The notes beneath the pieces were generated by a model. The model was not told the origin of the DNA. It made no database searches and saw nothing but the letters and a program-made list of their open reading frames with translations. The position numbers were made by a program, and so were the translations under genes. Shown one piece after another: positions 24,419 to 34,933 of a stretch of DNA of 64,000 nt. The stretch comes from Umbilicaria muhlenbergii (taxonomy: Eukaryota; Ascomycota; Lecanoromycetes; Umbilicariales; Umbilicariaceae): NCBI GenBank assembly GCA_000611775.1, contig KK106983.1, forward strand, positions 2,414,808 through 2,478,807, written 5' to 3'. Each line of letters begins with the position of its first letter. The first letter of the stretch is position 1.

Positions 24419-25691
24419 GATTGGACCGACATGAGAACCCCGGAGGCTTTAAGAAAGCACTGTAACAAGACATTGGTGGGGCTTGGGCGGCGGAGTATAA
24501 TGAATACTATTTGTGCTGAGTACTATATAATTAGACGATGGAAAATACATGGGAGTGCGCTTATCCTCGCAGGCACTCGGTGTACACGCTTTGTGTAGAT
24601 AACGCCTAACGAAGAAGTGCTTGTGACTGTGGTAACAAGGATGTTCAAGGCCCTCAGATTAGCTCTCAAGTTCTCATTGACAACCTGGCCTTGCCCGCGT
24701 TCATCCTTTCGGACAAACGCACGTCCAGCAGGTTGCCCTACAACTTTGGCTTTTGACACGGTTTCTCATCATCGGGCCTCATCCCTTTCCCACATCCCGG
24801 CTTTTCCATAGCGCATACACCAGCATGAAGATCCCAGGGCTTCACTCCACCCTTGGAAGAGACCGAGACGCAGATGACCTGGACGACGTCAATATCTCTG
24901 CCAGGCAGTCGAGAATGCGGAGCAGAACACTCACGGAGCAATGTGCCTATCCGATTGAAAACTATATGTTCGTTCATCACCAGCGCTGTATTGCACCATC
25001 GCAGTGCCAGCATCTCAACCGTGGGGCCTAGACCCCTCGGCGAAGAGCAGACAGAGAAATAGCGCGCGCCTCCGAGAAGAAGGTCTCGTCATGGCTGCTT
25101 CACGCCATCCTTGCCAACGATCTTCCAAACGTATGCAGAACCTCGTCTCCACTTCTACACAGGTGAACACAGCTGCAGAATGTGGTGGAATGGGGAATGA
25201 GAATCAGTGTCGAGGCCCTCAGCAAAAGGCTTGCCCCGTAGATGCTTGTGCATCCCTTAGATCTCTGTTCACGATACTCAGTCATCTGCCCATCGCTCCG
25301 GCCGGGTGTGACGCGGAAAGAAGTGCGAAGATGGACATCGTGGAGCTCGGGTGAGTGTTTTCTTCATCGAGGGCAAGCTGCGTCGTAATTGTCAATCACT
25401 GGAATGGAGAGCAATGTGAGATGATTGGGGGGAGGGTTTTCGTCCACACACCTGCTTGTTCCTGGACACTGCAATTGAATGGACGGCACTGTGCAGCTGC
25501 GGACAAGGCATCAGATCATCATCCCGCAGAAGGCGCTAGTGAAGCGACAGGGCTGAGCAGTCTGCTCCAGGTGATCGACTCTGCATTGCTCAGTCGTCAC
25601 CTTCACCCTCTGCCATTGCTGAGGCTGGAGTGTCGCAGGGCGGGAAAGCGTTCTCTCCCTTCGTCTCTGAGCTCTTCTTCTGACGGAGAAC
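24419..25691. other. Intergenic upstream of the t6A dehydratase gene, no gene recognised
   Basis: About 1.3 kb lie between two plus-strand genes. Open frames at 24738-25013 (-) and 25004-25354 (+) overlap, match nothing I know and lack splice support. A lineage-specific gene cannot be excluded. Confidence 0.45.
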
Positions 25692-27361
25692 ATGTCAACC
25701 TGGATCCAGCGCCAGATATCCGCGCACCAGATTGCGGCAACAGCAGTCGTCACCGGTATCGCCGTGGCCGGGACAATCTTCGGCGCGCAAGCGATACGGC
25801 GGAGGGTCGCGGTCGATGATCTGAAATCTTCAATCCCGGATGTAGATGAGAAGCATCATGCCCAGAGGGTACATAACCATCTCATCTTGTGCCCTTCTCG
25901 CCGACAGGGCCAGTAAGGACTCTGGCTGACCATCCCAGTGAAGCTCACCGACTTCGGGGCCGCATCATCTACCGCTTTCCCTCCTAGCAAGGAAGATGAA
26001 CGAGCTGCTGCTCTGGCAAAGCGTGCCCAGCTGGGTGATTACGATGAAGGTACCCGTCGTCTCCACATATCCAGATGTCCTACTTCGAGATCGCTGACAA
26101 CCTACTCCGCACCTTTGATGTAGAACTCATCAACGAGCAACTGACCCGCACCTCCTCCTTCCTTACTCCGCCTCGCCTTTCTGTTCTTCGGTCCTCCTTT
26201 GTCATAGTTGTCGGCCTTGGCGGCGTTGGCTCCCATTGCACTGCCGCGCTGGCCCGCTCCGGCGTGTCCAAAATACGGCTCATCGATTTTGACCAAGTTA
26301 CTCTGTCTTCACTAAACCGCCATGCCCTTGCTACTTTAGCAGACGTCGGAACGCCCAAAGTACAATGTATGCGCAAACGCCTAGAGGCGGTGGTGCCATG
26401 GGTGAGGTGGGAGTGTCTGAATGAAGTCTGGCGGGAAGATCAGGCTGAAAGGCTGTTGCGGCCTTGGGATGAGGGCGTGGGGAGAAAAGTGGATTATGTG
26501 GTGGATGCGATTGACAATATTGACAGCAAAGTTGCTTTGTTGAAGTACTGCCATGAGCATAGTATCAAAGTTATCAGCTCGATGGGCGCAGGTTGCAAGA
26601 GCGATCCTTCAAAAATAAGTGTGGGCGACATTAGCACGAGCGTCGAGGATCCATTGTCGAAGAGCACCCGGAGAAGATTGAGAGCGATGGGCATTACAGA
26701 AGGCATACCGGTTGTCTTCTCAACCGAGAAACCGGGACCGGGAAAAGCGCAGTTACTTCCCTTGCCCGAAGAGGAGTTTCAGAAGGGAAAAGTGGGCGAA
26801 CTGGGGGTGTTGCCCGACTTTCGAGTCCGGATATTGCCAGTGTTAGGCACGATGCCAGCACTATTTGGGCAAGCCGTCGCGAATTTCGTCATGTTGGAAA
26901 TTACCGGCTATCCGCATGAAGTGGGTGGTGGGAAGGCACGCGAGAAGATGTACGACGGCATCCTGGGCGCTTTGCAAGGATTGGAGGAGAGGCTGGCGAG
27001 GTCTGAAGGGATGGAAAACGCTGTGGGCTTGAAGTTGCCCATCACCAAGGATGACGTAGGATATTTGGTGGAGGAAGTGTACAGGGGGAAGAGCGTGGTC
27101 AGTGGCTTGCCGACGAGGTTAGCGTTGATCAGGTGGAGGGCTCCGGAAGGTGGATTCGGTCCGGACACGAGGTGGGAAGAGCAGAAGTGGTCACGGATGG
27201 AGTTGAAAGACCTCGTGTGCATGACGAAGGAAGAGGCGGCGGCGCATGAGAGAGAGATCCTCAGGGGTGGGAAGAGGCCGGACGAGGTCTACGATGGCGA
27301 GGTTGTACAGCTGGTCGACCGGAGGATGGCTGAGGAGCTTGAGTTTGAACGATACCGATAG
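25692..27361 (+). CDS. tcd1: tRNA threonylcarbamoyladenosine dehydratase (Tcd1/Tcd2, CsdL/TcdA family)
   Basis: Three exons (25692-25868, about 25944-26049, 26124-27361) give about 506 codons. The E1-like enzyme uses ATP to convert t6A37 of tRNA to its cyclic form. An N-terminal helix (~14-33, IAATAVVTGIAVAGTIFGAQ) fits the mitochondrial outer-membrane anchor of yeast Tcd proteins. The Rossmann motif is VVGLGGVGSHC (~122), followed by KIRLIDFDQVTLSSLNRHAL, DVGTPKVQCM, VDAIDNIDSKVALL and SSMGAGCKSDPSKISVGDI. Intron 2 is clear and restores YDEELINEQL. The intron 1 acceptor is uncertain: a CAG at 25937 breaks phase, and AAG at 25943 keeps it (R/LTDFGAASS). Confidence 0.92.
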
Positions 27362-27977
27362 CAGTATCCATGCAAGCCCAACATCCCAAACCAAGATCCA
27401 AACGAATGCTGAACAGCTCAACCTGGGCTCGGTTCAGCCCGTGAGCTTTGTGAAGCGTTCGATGACAGCCATGTGAGACCTGGTGCTGAATCAACTTCAG
27501 TCATTGGGATGCTAGATCACTGGTGCGAGGAGAAGGGAGGTGTGAAACTATATCGCATCGTGTGCATCGTAGTTAATGCTCATCAATCCGGGAAGAGAAC
27601 AAGGATCCTTGGGTGCAAGGGGGGTTATGACTGCAGTCGTTTTCACAGCGTGCCATGATGTAGCTGATGTGTGAGTCAAATGGTCTGACCATTAGCGTTT
27701 CCATTTCAACTATGCCTACATCGAAACGCATGGAAGAACCGTTCGACACGCCAAGCTCGCCATCAAAACATAAACATCGCTGGGAGAATATCGCTTGTGA
27801 CGCCGAGGAAACACTACGAGTGTGAATTTGGACATGTAAGCTGTCTTGTCCCCTACCTCCCACATGATGACCGAATTCAACACCCATGGAAACTATAGCC
27901 CCATGTTTTCGAAGGAGAACGTCGTGAAAGGTCATCGTCGTACGTAATTCCAGTAGGTTTGCTGCAGTAAGAGAGAA
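27362..27977. other. Convergent intergenic region
   Basis: About 600 bp lie between the 3' ends of the t6A dehydratase and SHO1 genes. No feature was recognised. Confidence 0.5.
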
Positions 27978-29191
27978 TCATAATAAGATGAGGTAGTTTG
28001 AAGGTGCTATCCCAGTTTCTCCGGTCTCTTTCTTAGCCTGCCACCATCTTCCACTGACATCCGAGACCTCCAATATTTCGTGCTTCGCGAAGCTGATCTC
28101 ATTCGCATCATCGGGGTTGGCTTCGTATGAATAAATGGCCTTGGCACGATATGGGTACTCCGTAGGAGCTCCGACGCCGTCCCCGGTGTGATGGAGATCA
28201 CCGCCAACACCGCCGACACCGCCCACAGCCCCAACCGGTGCAGCCGCGATAGGGGTATGCGCCGGTGAGTTCGTGGCTGCTGGACCAACGAACCTCGGCT
28301 GCGAAGCGTTCCGAGTATCTGCGCCTACAGGGCCCCCAGGGTATCCGGATACTGGGGAGGACGTCTCGAACCCATTGAGTTGAGCGGAGGTGTACATCTG
28401 CGGTGCATGGTTACCCGAGACGGTCGTCTCGGGCCTGCCGTTACCGTAGTTGTTGCTCAGTGGCCTGCTATTGCGCATGGAGCCACGCTGCTCTTTGTGC
28501 AAGGCAAAGGAATCGATGTAACCTCGATGGCTAGCTTGCGGTGTCGATCCAAAGTAGAATATCCACACAATCTATACACCTCATCAGATCAAGTACAAAT
28601 TGAGCGCGTGGATCAACCTACTGCCACCATGGAGAGAAGAATAAAGCCCGCGGCCGCAGCTTCTTGGGCACCGTATGGGGAATAGACAAGCACGTTGACT
28701 GCTGAAGTTGTGATGACCAGACCGGCCGCCAGGAAGCCAACAATCTACAAGTGGTCAGTAACGACCAAGTTTCAAGCCCCGAAATGCTTCTTACAGCCAC
28801 ATTGTAAGTTTGGATTGAACCCGATGCCATTACTACCAGGACCCCAACGATGCAGCAGAGCATGTATGCGATAGCCCACCAGGCGAAATTGGGGAACGGG
28901 TCTCTGATGTCGGATATGATCGAGGCAATGAATGCAATCAACCACGCAAGCTGCCAGCACGAGTCGCAACAACGGTCAGCCTAGGCACGTGGACGGGGGT
29001 AAACACACTCCGGGTCCCTACCCAAGCAATCGATATGGTTGCGAACGCGAAAGGATCTCCTATAATGTGCGCTGAGTCGAATCAGCACTCGCCCTCTTAC
29101 TTCTTCATCAATCGTCCCTCCCCTTACCTAGACTGAAGGCTCCTGTAGGGCCCCCTCGGCGGCGCCCATTGCCGTCTATGTTACCATTCAT
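27978..29191 (-). CDS. sho1: High-osmolarity sensor Sho1 (four TM helices plus SH3)
   Basis: Five exons (29191-29128, 29059-29022, 28950-28795, 28744-28622, 28571-27978) close to 324 codons. Sho1 is the plasma-membrane osmosensor/scaffold of the HOG MAP-kinase pathway. The sequence shows [65 protein letters not shown] and [21 protein letters not shown] (four helices, ~22-128), then [19 protein letters not shown]. After a Gly/Pro-rich linker, the C-terminal SH3 domain reads [20 protein letters not shown] to [11 protein letters not shown]. The SH3 binds Pbs2 in yeast. The start MNGNIDGNG at 29191 precedes the conserved part with no competing in-frame ATG. Confidence 0.95.
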
Positions 29192-29506
29192 CTTGCGGAG
29201 CGATGGCGAGTGGAGACTGCCGTATGATTGCATAGAGAGACGGCGACGATGCCGCGGTGTCGCCGAGCCCGCAGTGGAGACGCTGGGTCAGGAGAAATGG
29301 AGGTTCTGCCCAACCGAAGCTCGTCGTGGTGATGGTGACGGCGGCCAGTGAAAGCTTCGTCGACGAGGCCTAGAGCGTTGCGAGATTGTACTTCAGGGGT
29401 TCTGTGTTTGCTGCGGAGGAACGGAGGGTGCGATTGTTCTTCGCCAAGAGCGTTTCACATGAGCCACGACGATGAAGGCAGAGGTGAATGCGGAGGGCAA
29501 GGCGAA

Positions 29507-29546
29507 GATGAGTCGATGAGTCGATGAATCGATGAGTCGATGAGTA
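29507..29546. repeat. 8-bp tandem repeat (GATGAGTC x5)
   Basis: Five contiguous copies of GATGAGTC lie here, with single substitutions in the third and fifth, about 320 bp upstream of the SHO1 start. Confidence 0.9.
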
Positions 29547-29931
29547 GACGGCGGTGAAGCGAGGGGGAACGGTTGCGTGGCCGAGAGTTTGGAGACTTTC
29601 TTGCTTTGCGGGTGAAGGGTGGAGTTGCGACAGGGCTGAGTGGTGAAAGGAGTCGCAGCGGTTTCAAGGGTCAGACTCAAGACAAACAAAGCACTTTGCC
29701 GCCGTATCGTTCACGCCTGGCTCCCCGGGCAGCGCTGGCAGCCAATGATTGAAGATTCAGATTCGGATTGCACTCGCCCCATGCCTCATGGCCCATGCCC
29801 CCCTCGACATGCGCTCGACATGCGCGACGGCCGGTAAATTACAGTCAATCTGGGCCACTGGTTGCTACGACTTCAATGATACATGTTCGCATACCTTGTT
29901 CGTTTCATTAGCTAAGGTACACAGTACTGCA

Positions 29932-29988
29932 AATCCAGCCAGTAATCCAGCCAGTAATCCAGCCAGTAATCCAGCCAGTAATCCAGCC
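29932..29988. repeat. 12-bp minisatellite (AATCCAGCCAGT x4.7)
   Basis: Four perfect units plus a partial one are present, with no spacer structure, so it is not a CRISPR-like array. The perfect units imply recent expansion. Confidence 0.93.
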
Positions 29989-30057
29989 GACTCTCCACAT
30001 CCAAGCGAGCTTTCATTCACGTCTGGAGAGCGCTTGCGCTTGTGATGCGAGCAGGCT

Positions 30058-30124
30058 AGGTAAGGTAAGGTACCTTAGGTACGGTAAGTCCTCCTGATCT
30101 GGGGGTGGCTTAGGTAAGGTAAGG
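30058..30124. repeat. GGTAA/CCTTA pentamer-rich block
   Basis: Runs of AGGTAAGGTAAGG and their complement CCTTAGGT occur on both sides of a 30-bp spacer. Such TAGGTAAGGTA words are common low-complexity DNA in many filamentous ascomycetes. Confidence 0.75.
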
Positions 30125-30701
30125 CAATTATTCACACCTTTCCTGCTCACGTGATCCAAGTATGCAAAGCATAATGGAAAACAAGGCATCATGCGGCCAC
30201 GCCGGTGTGGGAAATGATTTCCATCATTCTGCACGGTCGGATGAGGCCTGGCGGCAATTCCAGAGAACAGGCACCTGTTCAGGCAATGTTTCATCGGAGC
30301 CGTGTTGCCAATTGACCGTTCGCAGGACGTCCCACCGTTGCTCTGTTTCTGCCGTAGCAGACGCTTGTTTGCTCCATTGCCACGACACATGCTCTCTCAG
30401 TCCTTCTCTCGCCCTACAGTATATAGCCTGCATCATCCAGCACAACGTCCTGTCATCTTCGGCTTGAACGACCGCCCCCGCCTTCTCTGCCATTTCAATC
30501 CGAGAATGCATGATACCGCACGGCGTTGCCACTCACAGAGACCACTGCTCCGTGTCGCCTTCGCGCTTGCCTGGGACACGGCGAGTTGGCACAGTTTTGC
30601 CGTAGACTTGCCCTGACTCCAGCCGGTGCTATGCGCCGCATCGGCTTGGTCCTACCTGCATCATTTCCGCACCGTCTAACACAACTCCTGAAGTGTATGC
30701 T

Positions 30702-31395
30702 TCAACATCCATCCGCTTCACGAGCTTGGATAACTTCCTTCTGCCGGATCTGTTTCTCCGCCGTCTCCACCCTATCCTCCCATTCCGTCCAGCATTCACC
30801 TGCGCCGAGTACTCCAAGCTCATACCATCTCTGTATAACGGCTGCAGCTCTCGATCGAAGCTCGGCGAGCTCCCTAGCCTGCGATTCCTGTTGAAGTTCT
30901 ACCTTTGCAAGTCTAGGCTCCAACGATACCAAGGAAGCCGAGTGCTCCGCTGCCGGGATTGGCAAGTCTTGCAGTGACGTCAATCGCGATGCGGTTGTTG
31001 GATAGAGTGTGGCGCAGGAGCTGACAACTGCGAGGAGTTCCGGCGTCGTGAGCGATGATGGGATATGGATATTCTGTAATGCCACGGGCTGGAACAGGTC
31101 TGGGAACCGAGCGTCTATCAGTCAATTTAGTTATCTTTCAAAAGATTCCTTTACAACTAGCCTCACGTAGCCGTAAAAGGTCCTGAATGACCTGTGATTC
31201 TGATGACAGGTTCGACAGAGCATGTTCTAACCGTGTGATACGCGCTTGTGTGGTGGATCCCTTTCCTCGAGCTGTTGCGTGCTGAAGCACACTCCGCGCT
31301 TCGTCGTCTCCACTCAAGATGTACTCGATCCTCCGAAGACGGTATTCGAGCAGCTCGATGGTCGCTGTAGCTGTCTTGTCCGATGCAGTTTCCAT
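30702..31395 (-). CDS. ro-10: Dynactin p24 subunit (RO-10 / Ldb18-like)
   Basis: Two exons (31395-31167, 31114-30702) close to 213 codons. RO-10 is part of the dynactin shoulder-sidearm needed for nuclear distribution in hyphae. Evidence is the all-helical, heptad-rich sequence and family hallmarks: IELLEYRLRRIEYILSGDD at the N-terminus, ARFPDLFQPVALQNI after the intron, TLYPTTASRLTSLQDLPIP, EPRLAKVELQQESQARELAE, and RWYELGVLGAGECWTEWE near the C-terminus. The single intron is 52 nt. The gene diverges from the Avt-type transporter gene. A second dynein-pathway gene, the LIC, lies about 10 kb to the left. Confidence 0.88.
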
Positions 31396-31843
31396 GGTGA
31401 TGGTAGAGAAGAGACTGCATATGATGACAGACAGAAGTTAGAAACGGTGGATATACCTTAGTACGCGTGGTAAAATACTCCACCTCATGATTTGATTACG
31501 GTAAGGAGGCAAAGCACGGCAAAGATACCTTAGGGTTCACTGGCTCAAGGGGTCGAAGCTTATCTGTCAATAAGGCTTGCGGCTTGCCAAGGGGCCCCAT
31601 ATGGCATCATCCTACTCTGACCCTCCGCATCGCAAATATCGGAACAATCGAACGCTTATCTACCCATATCGCGCATATCTCCCTTACTACCACTGTCCTA
31701 CATATCTTCCGTCACATCATAATCGGCTAAGCTTGTCAATCATATACAATGCCGTGCCTACCTCTATAGTCCAACTGGCGCTGCAGGGAGGCACATGAGG
31801 GGGTCGATAGAGCTCTCTACTTCTGCTTTTGAAAGGGGAGGAA
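31396..31843. promoter_or_regulatory. Divergent promoter, RO-10 / vacuolar amino-acid transporter
   Basis: These 448 bp separate two head-to-head start codons. No specific element was recognised by eye. Confidence 0.55.
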
Positions 31844-33687
31844 ATGGCCATCTACTCGGCCATCAATAGCGATGAAGAGCGACATAACGGGCGACCAGCA
31901 AGTGCGAATTCGTCAAAGAAGAACAACCGGTACATGACAGACTCCCACCTGCGCAGGTGCGTCCTGCGGCTTACAGACGGGCGCTCTGCTAATGACTCGC
32001 ATCAGGCAGCGCCAGAGTCGCGGTAAAAATGAAGCGGGCGTTGTGGGTCAAGCAAGCTGGATCAGCAGTGTCATAAATTTGGTCAATACGAGTAAGACCC
32101 CGCGAACTGCACTTGCAAGGCTTTCCTGATAACTTGATATGCAGTCGTTGGAGCCGGTGTGCTGGCTATGCCGTTGGCGCTCTCGCATATGGGCATACTG
32201 CTTGGAGTCATCATCATCATCTGGTCAGGTCTGACTGCGGGCTTTGGTCTCTACTTGCAAACCCGATGCGCTCGATACCTCGAGCGTGGATCTGCTTCCT
32301 TCTTCGCCCTCTCGCAAATCACCTATCCGAATGCCGCCGTTATCTTTGACGCTGCAATTGCAATCAAGTGCTTCGGTGTTGGAGTGAGCTATCTCATCAT
32401 TATTGGGGATCTGATGCCCGGCGTCGTGAGAGGCTTTAGTGAGGATGCTGGGGGTGTCGGTTTCCTCGTTGATCGCCATTTCTGGGTCACAGGCTTCATG
32501 TAAGTCCTTCAATTCTGCCATCTACGGCTGCAGTATCCTCTCATGTCTCAATTGTTCACTGTTCCTGGGCACAGGCTTATAGTCATTCCATTGTCCTTCC
32601 TTCGACGGTTAGACTCGCTCAAGTATACGAGCGTGGTTGCTCTCGTCTCTATTGGATACCTAGTCATACTCGTGGTCTTCCATTTTTTCAAAGGCGACAC
32701 AATGCAAGACAGGGGTCCTGTCAGGGTTATCAGATGGGGCGGGGCGGTTCCAACGCTCAGCAGCTTCCCAGTCATTGTGTTCGCTTACACCTGTCACCAA
32801 AACGTGAGTTGTACCGCTGCACGTCTGCCGCGCGGTACATGTGATTCGCTGACTCCATCCGGCTTGTAGATGTTCTCAATCCTCAATGAAATCAGCAACA
32901 ATTCCCATTTTCGAACTACCAGTGTAGTTGTGGCCAGCAATGGCACATCGTGTCTCATCTACCTCCTGGTTGCCATCACTGGCTACCTTTCTTTCGGTAA
33001 TGCTGTACTGGGTAATATTGTCGGAATGTGTAAGTCTTCGAACATAAACCATGCTCGGATCTCTGCAAAGCTAAACCTGACACAGATACTCCCTCTGTGG
33101 CTTCCACCATTGGCAAAGCTGCCATCGTTGTTCTGGTTATGTTTTCTTATCCGCTTCAGGTTCACCCTTGCAGAGCGTCCGTTGACGCCGTTCTTAAGTG
33201 GCGCCCCATCAAGAGATCCGAATCTCCGAGTGCGTCACCTTCCCGGGTCGCACCCCTACTGGCCGGTAAACCTGGGCATGCGACAAGAGGTGACGGGATG
33301 GGCGAGACACGCTTTGCCGCTATTACCACCGCTATCATCGTGCTCAGTTATATTGTTGCAATGACCGTGTCCTCCCTGGAGAAGGTTCTCGCGTATGTTG
33401 GGAGTACGGGCAGCACTAGCATCAGTTTTATCCTTCCCGGGCTGTTCTATTACAAGATCTCATCACCTAATTCGCCCCATCATCAGAGGTTGATGAAGGA
33501 GGATGACGATGAGATGGATGAACTGGATAGAGATGAAGATGAGGGCCTTCTTGGCGGAAGAAGCCTGAAGAGCGGCAATTGGCGCAAAAAGCTTTTGCGG
33601 AGATTGAGTCTTGCATTGGCCATTTATGGTGTGGTTGTGATGGTCACCTGCCTGATCACAAACACTTTCTTTATGGTGGCGCACTGA
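31844..33687 (+). CDS. Vacuolar amino-acid transporter (Avt5/6/7-type, AAAP family)
   Basis: Six exons (31844-31956, 32006-32091, 32145-32499, 32575-32803, 32870-33029, 33086-33687) close to 514 codons. A polar N-terminus of ~50 residues is followed by AAAP helices: SWISSVINLVNTIVGAGVLAMP, GVIIIIWSGLTAGFGLYLQT, FALSQITYPNAAVIFDAAIAI and GVGVSYLIIIGDLMPGVV. Then come LIVIPLSFLRRLDSLKYTS, TLSSFPVIVFAYTCHQNMFSI, and FRTTSVVVASNGTSCLIYL. The motif TIVGAGVLAMPLALSHMG is characteristic of fungal Avt5-type proteins, which export amino acids from the vacuole. A charged loop (~380-430) and an acidic Asp/Glu-rich loop (MKEDDDEMDELDRDEDE) precede the last helix. Exact substrate unknown. Confidence 0.93.
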
Positions 33688-33998
33688 TCATGAATAGAGC
33701 CAGATCATAGCTTTGAATGACCCAGGGCTGTTTTCCCTGTAATCTGTGTTTTGAGCATAGCTAGGGATTCAGGCGTTATATATACTTCGACAGGTAGTCT
33801 AGAATAATAGAGGCTTGGATATGAGCTAAAGGCATCTTAGGCCCTTGGTTCAACTCCGATGATGAAAAGTCATCGAGTCCGCCTAATGCTTGCGGAAATA
33901 CAACCGTTGCCGTGCCTCGAGATCGTGGCAGGCCTTACGCCCTTAACGCCGACCAATGCAATAAGCTAAAGCCATCATCCTTCTAGAGCAGAGACCGC
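33688..33998. other. Convergent intergenic region
   Basis: About 310 bp lie between the 3' ends of the transporter and MRPS16 genes. No feature was seen. Confidence 0.5.
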
Positions 33999-34501
33999 TT
34001 ATGAGGACGTCAATGGTTCGGTCGACGACGCAGATTGTTTTTGGCTCTTCGGATATCGAGGTTCGAGCAGCCCCAGCTTTTCAGTATTCAGCCCTCAGTC
34101 CCGTCCGAAGAGCTTGCGTTGGGTAGAACGAGCTTACCATCGACAGTAGTCGCCATGCTGGATCTGAAGGTTGTGCACCGACCCCGAGCCAGTACTTTGC
34201 CCGTGCAATGTCTAGCTTGATATCTTTGTATGGCTTGCCCTCCCCATAAGGCGCTGGCTTTGGTATAGGATCATAGGTCCCTAAAGATGAGCACGTCAGC
34301 CCTAGCTATATCAAGAAGGGCGTCCTTGTTACATACCCAAGACCTCCATTGGCTTGCTGTTCCTTGCGCTCCTTCACAACTTGTCAGAGTAGCATGTACG
34401 GTAGGAAAACAGTCAGGGCTATACCTTGCTTGGGCGACGACTATGTTATAGAAAGGGGTATTACGTTTGCCGAACCGTGCCAGACGAATCTTTACCACCA
34501 T
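33999..34501 (-). CDS. mrps16: Mitochondrial small-subunit ribosomal protein bS16m (Mrps16)
   Basis: Four exons (34501-34425, 34371-34337, 34280-34138, 34076-33999) close to 110 codons. The product is a component of the mitochondrial 30S-like subunit. The start MVVKIRLARFGKRNTPFYNI is the invariant S16 N-terminus. It is followed by VVAQARSARNSKPMEVLGTY, DPIPKPAPYGEGKPYKDIKL and ARAKYWLGVGAQPSDPAWRL, ending in a fungal extension (LGLLEPRYPKSQKQS...). Reading past the last donor would give an alternative end, but splicing restores SMLGLLEPRYP, which agrees with the family. The 35-nt second exon makes this gene easy to miss. Confidence 0.92.
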
Positions 34502-34933
34502 TGCTGGCGCTGGATCGAGTGTACTCCTTGTGAGACGTCGCTTTGATTCTCGAATCGTACATAAAATTGAAGCGTGTCGAGGTTCGATGAGATCGGCGAA
34601 AGAAAGCACCGATGGTGAGCCTCGTCAGCCCTACGCTTCTTTGTGGCATCGAAATAGAAAATCGTAGAATGTCTCCTCAAAAACACCATTTAAGACTTTG
34701 ACTGGACTGATGGATAGTGACAGAAGCAATCGCTTGTTGTAACTGCCATAGTCGAGAAAGTTCATGACTGGCTTTGCCGCCCTGGCTTATATTGTGGTGA
34801 GTCTATTGGTGAGCGCTTGCGAGCTCCACAACAATGACGAAATGACGATCGGCCACGCGGCTGTTGGGTTGCATAGTCCTACAACGTTGTTGTTGCTTTA
34901 CCCTACTAACAATCCAACGTTGCAATCTTGAAT
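34502..34933. promoter_or_regulatory. Divergent promoter, MRPS16 / NAD(P)HX epimerase
   Basis: These 432 bp separate head-to-head genes. The palindrome CAACGTTG occurs twice, at 34882-34889 and 34915-34922, the second only 12 bp before the proposed epimerase ATG. A possible alternative first exon of the epimerase (34764-34796) also lies here. Confidence 0.5.

Larger units (their letters stand above)
29192..30701. other. Repeat-bearing intergenic region upstream of SHO1
   Basis: About 1.5 kb hold the SHO1 promoter and the RO-10 3' end. Three kinds of short tandem repeat are listed separately. No gene was recognised; frames at 30013-30390 (-) and 30302-30894 (+) overlap each other and the RO-10 exon. 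Confidence 0.5.

Noticed and set aside
24738-25354. Possible genes in the gap before the t6A dehydratase
   Set aside because: Open frames on opposite strands overlap, show no family resemblance and no splice support.
29932-29988. CRISPR-like array
   Set aside because: Units are directly adjacent without spacers, and the host is a fungus; it is a minisatellite.
30526-30894. 122-codon plus-strand open frame
   Set aside because: It overlaps the well-supported RO-10 exon on the other strand.
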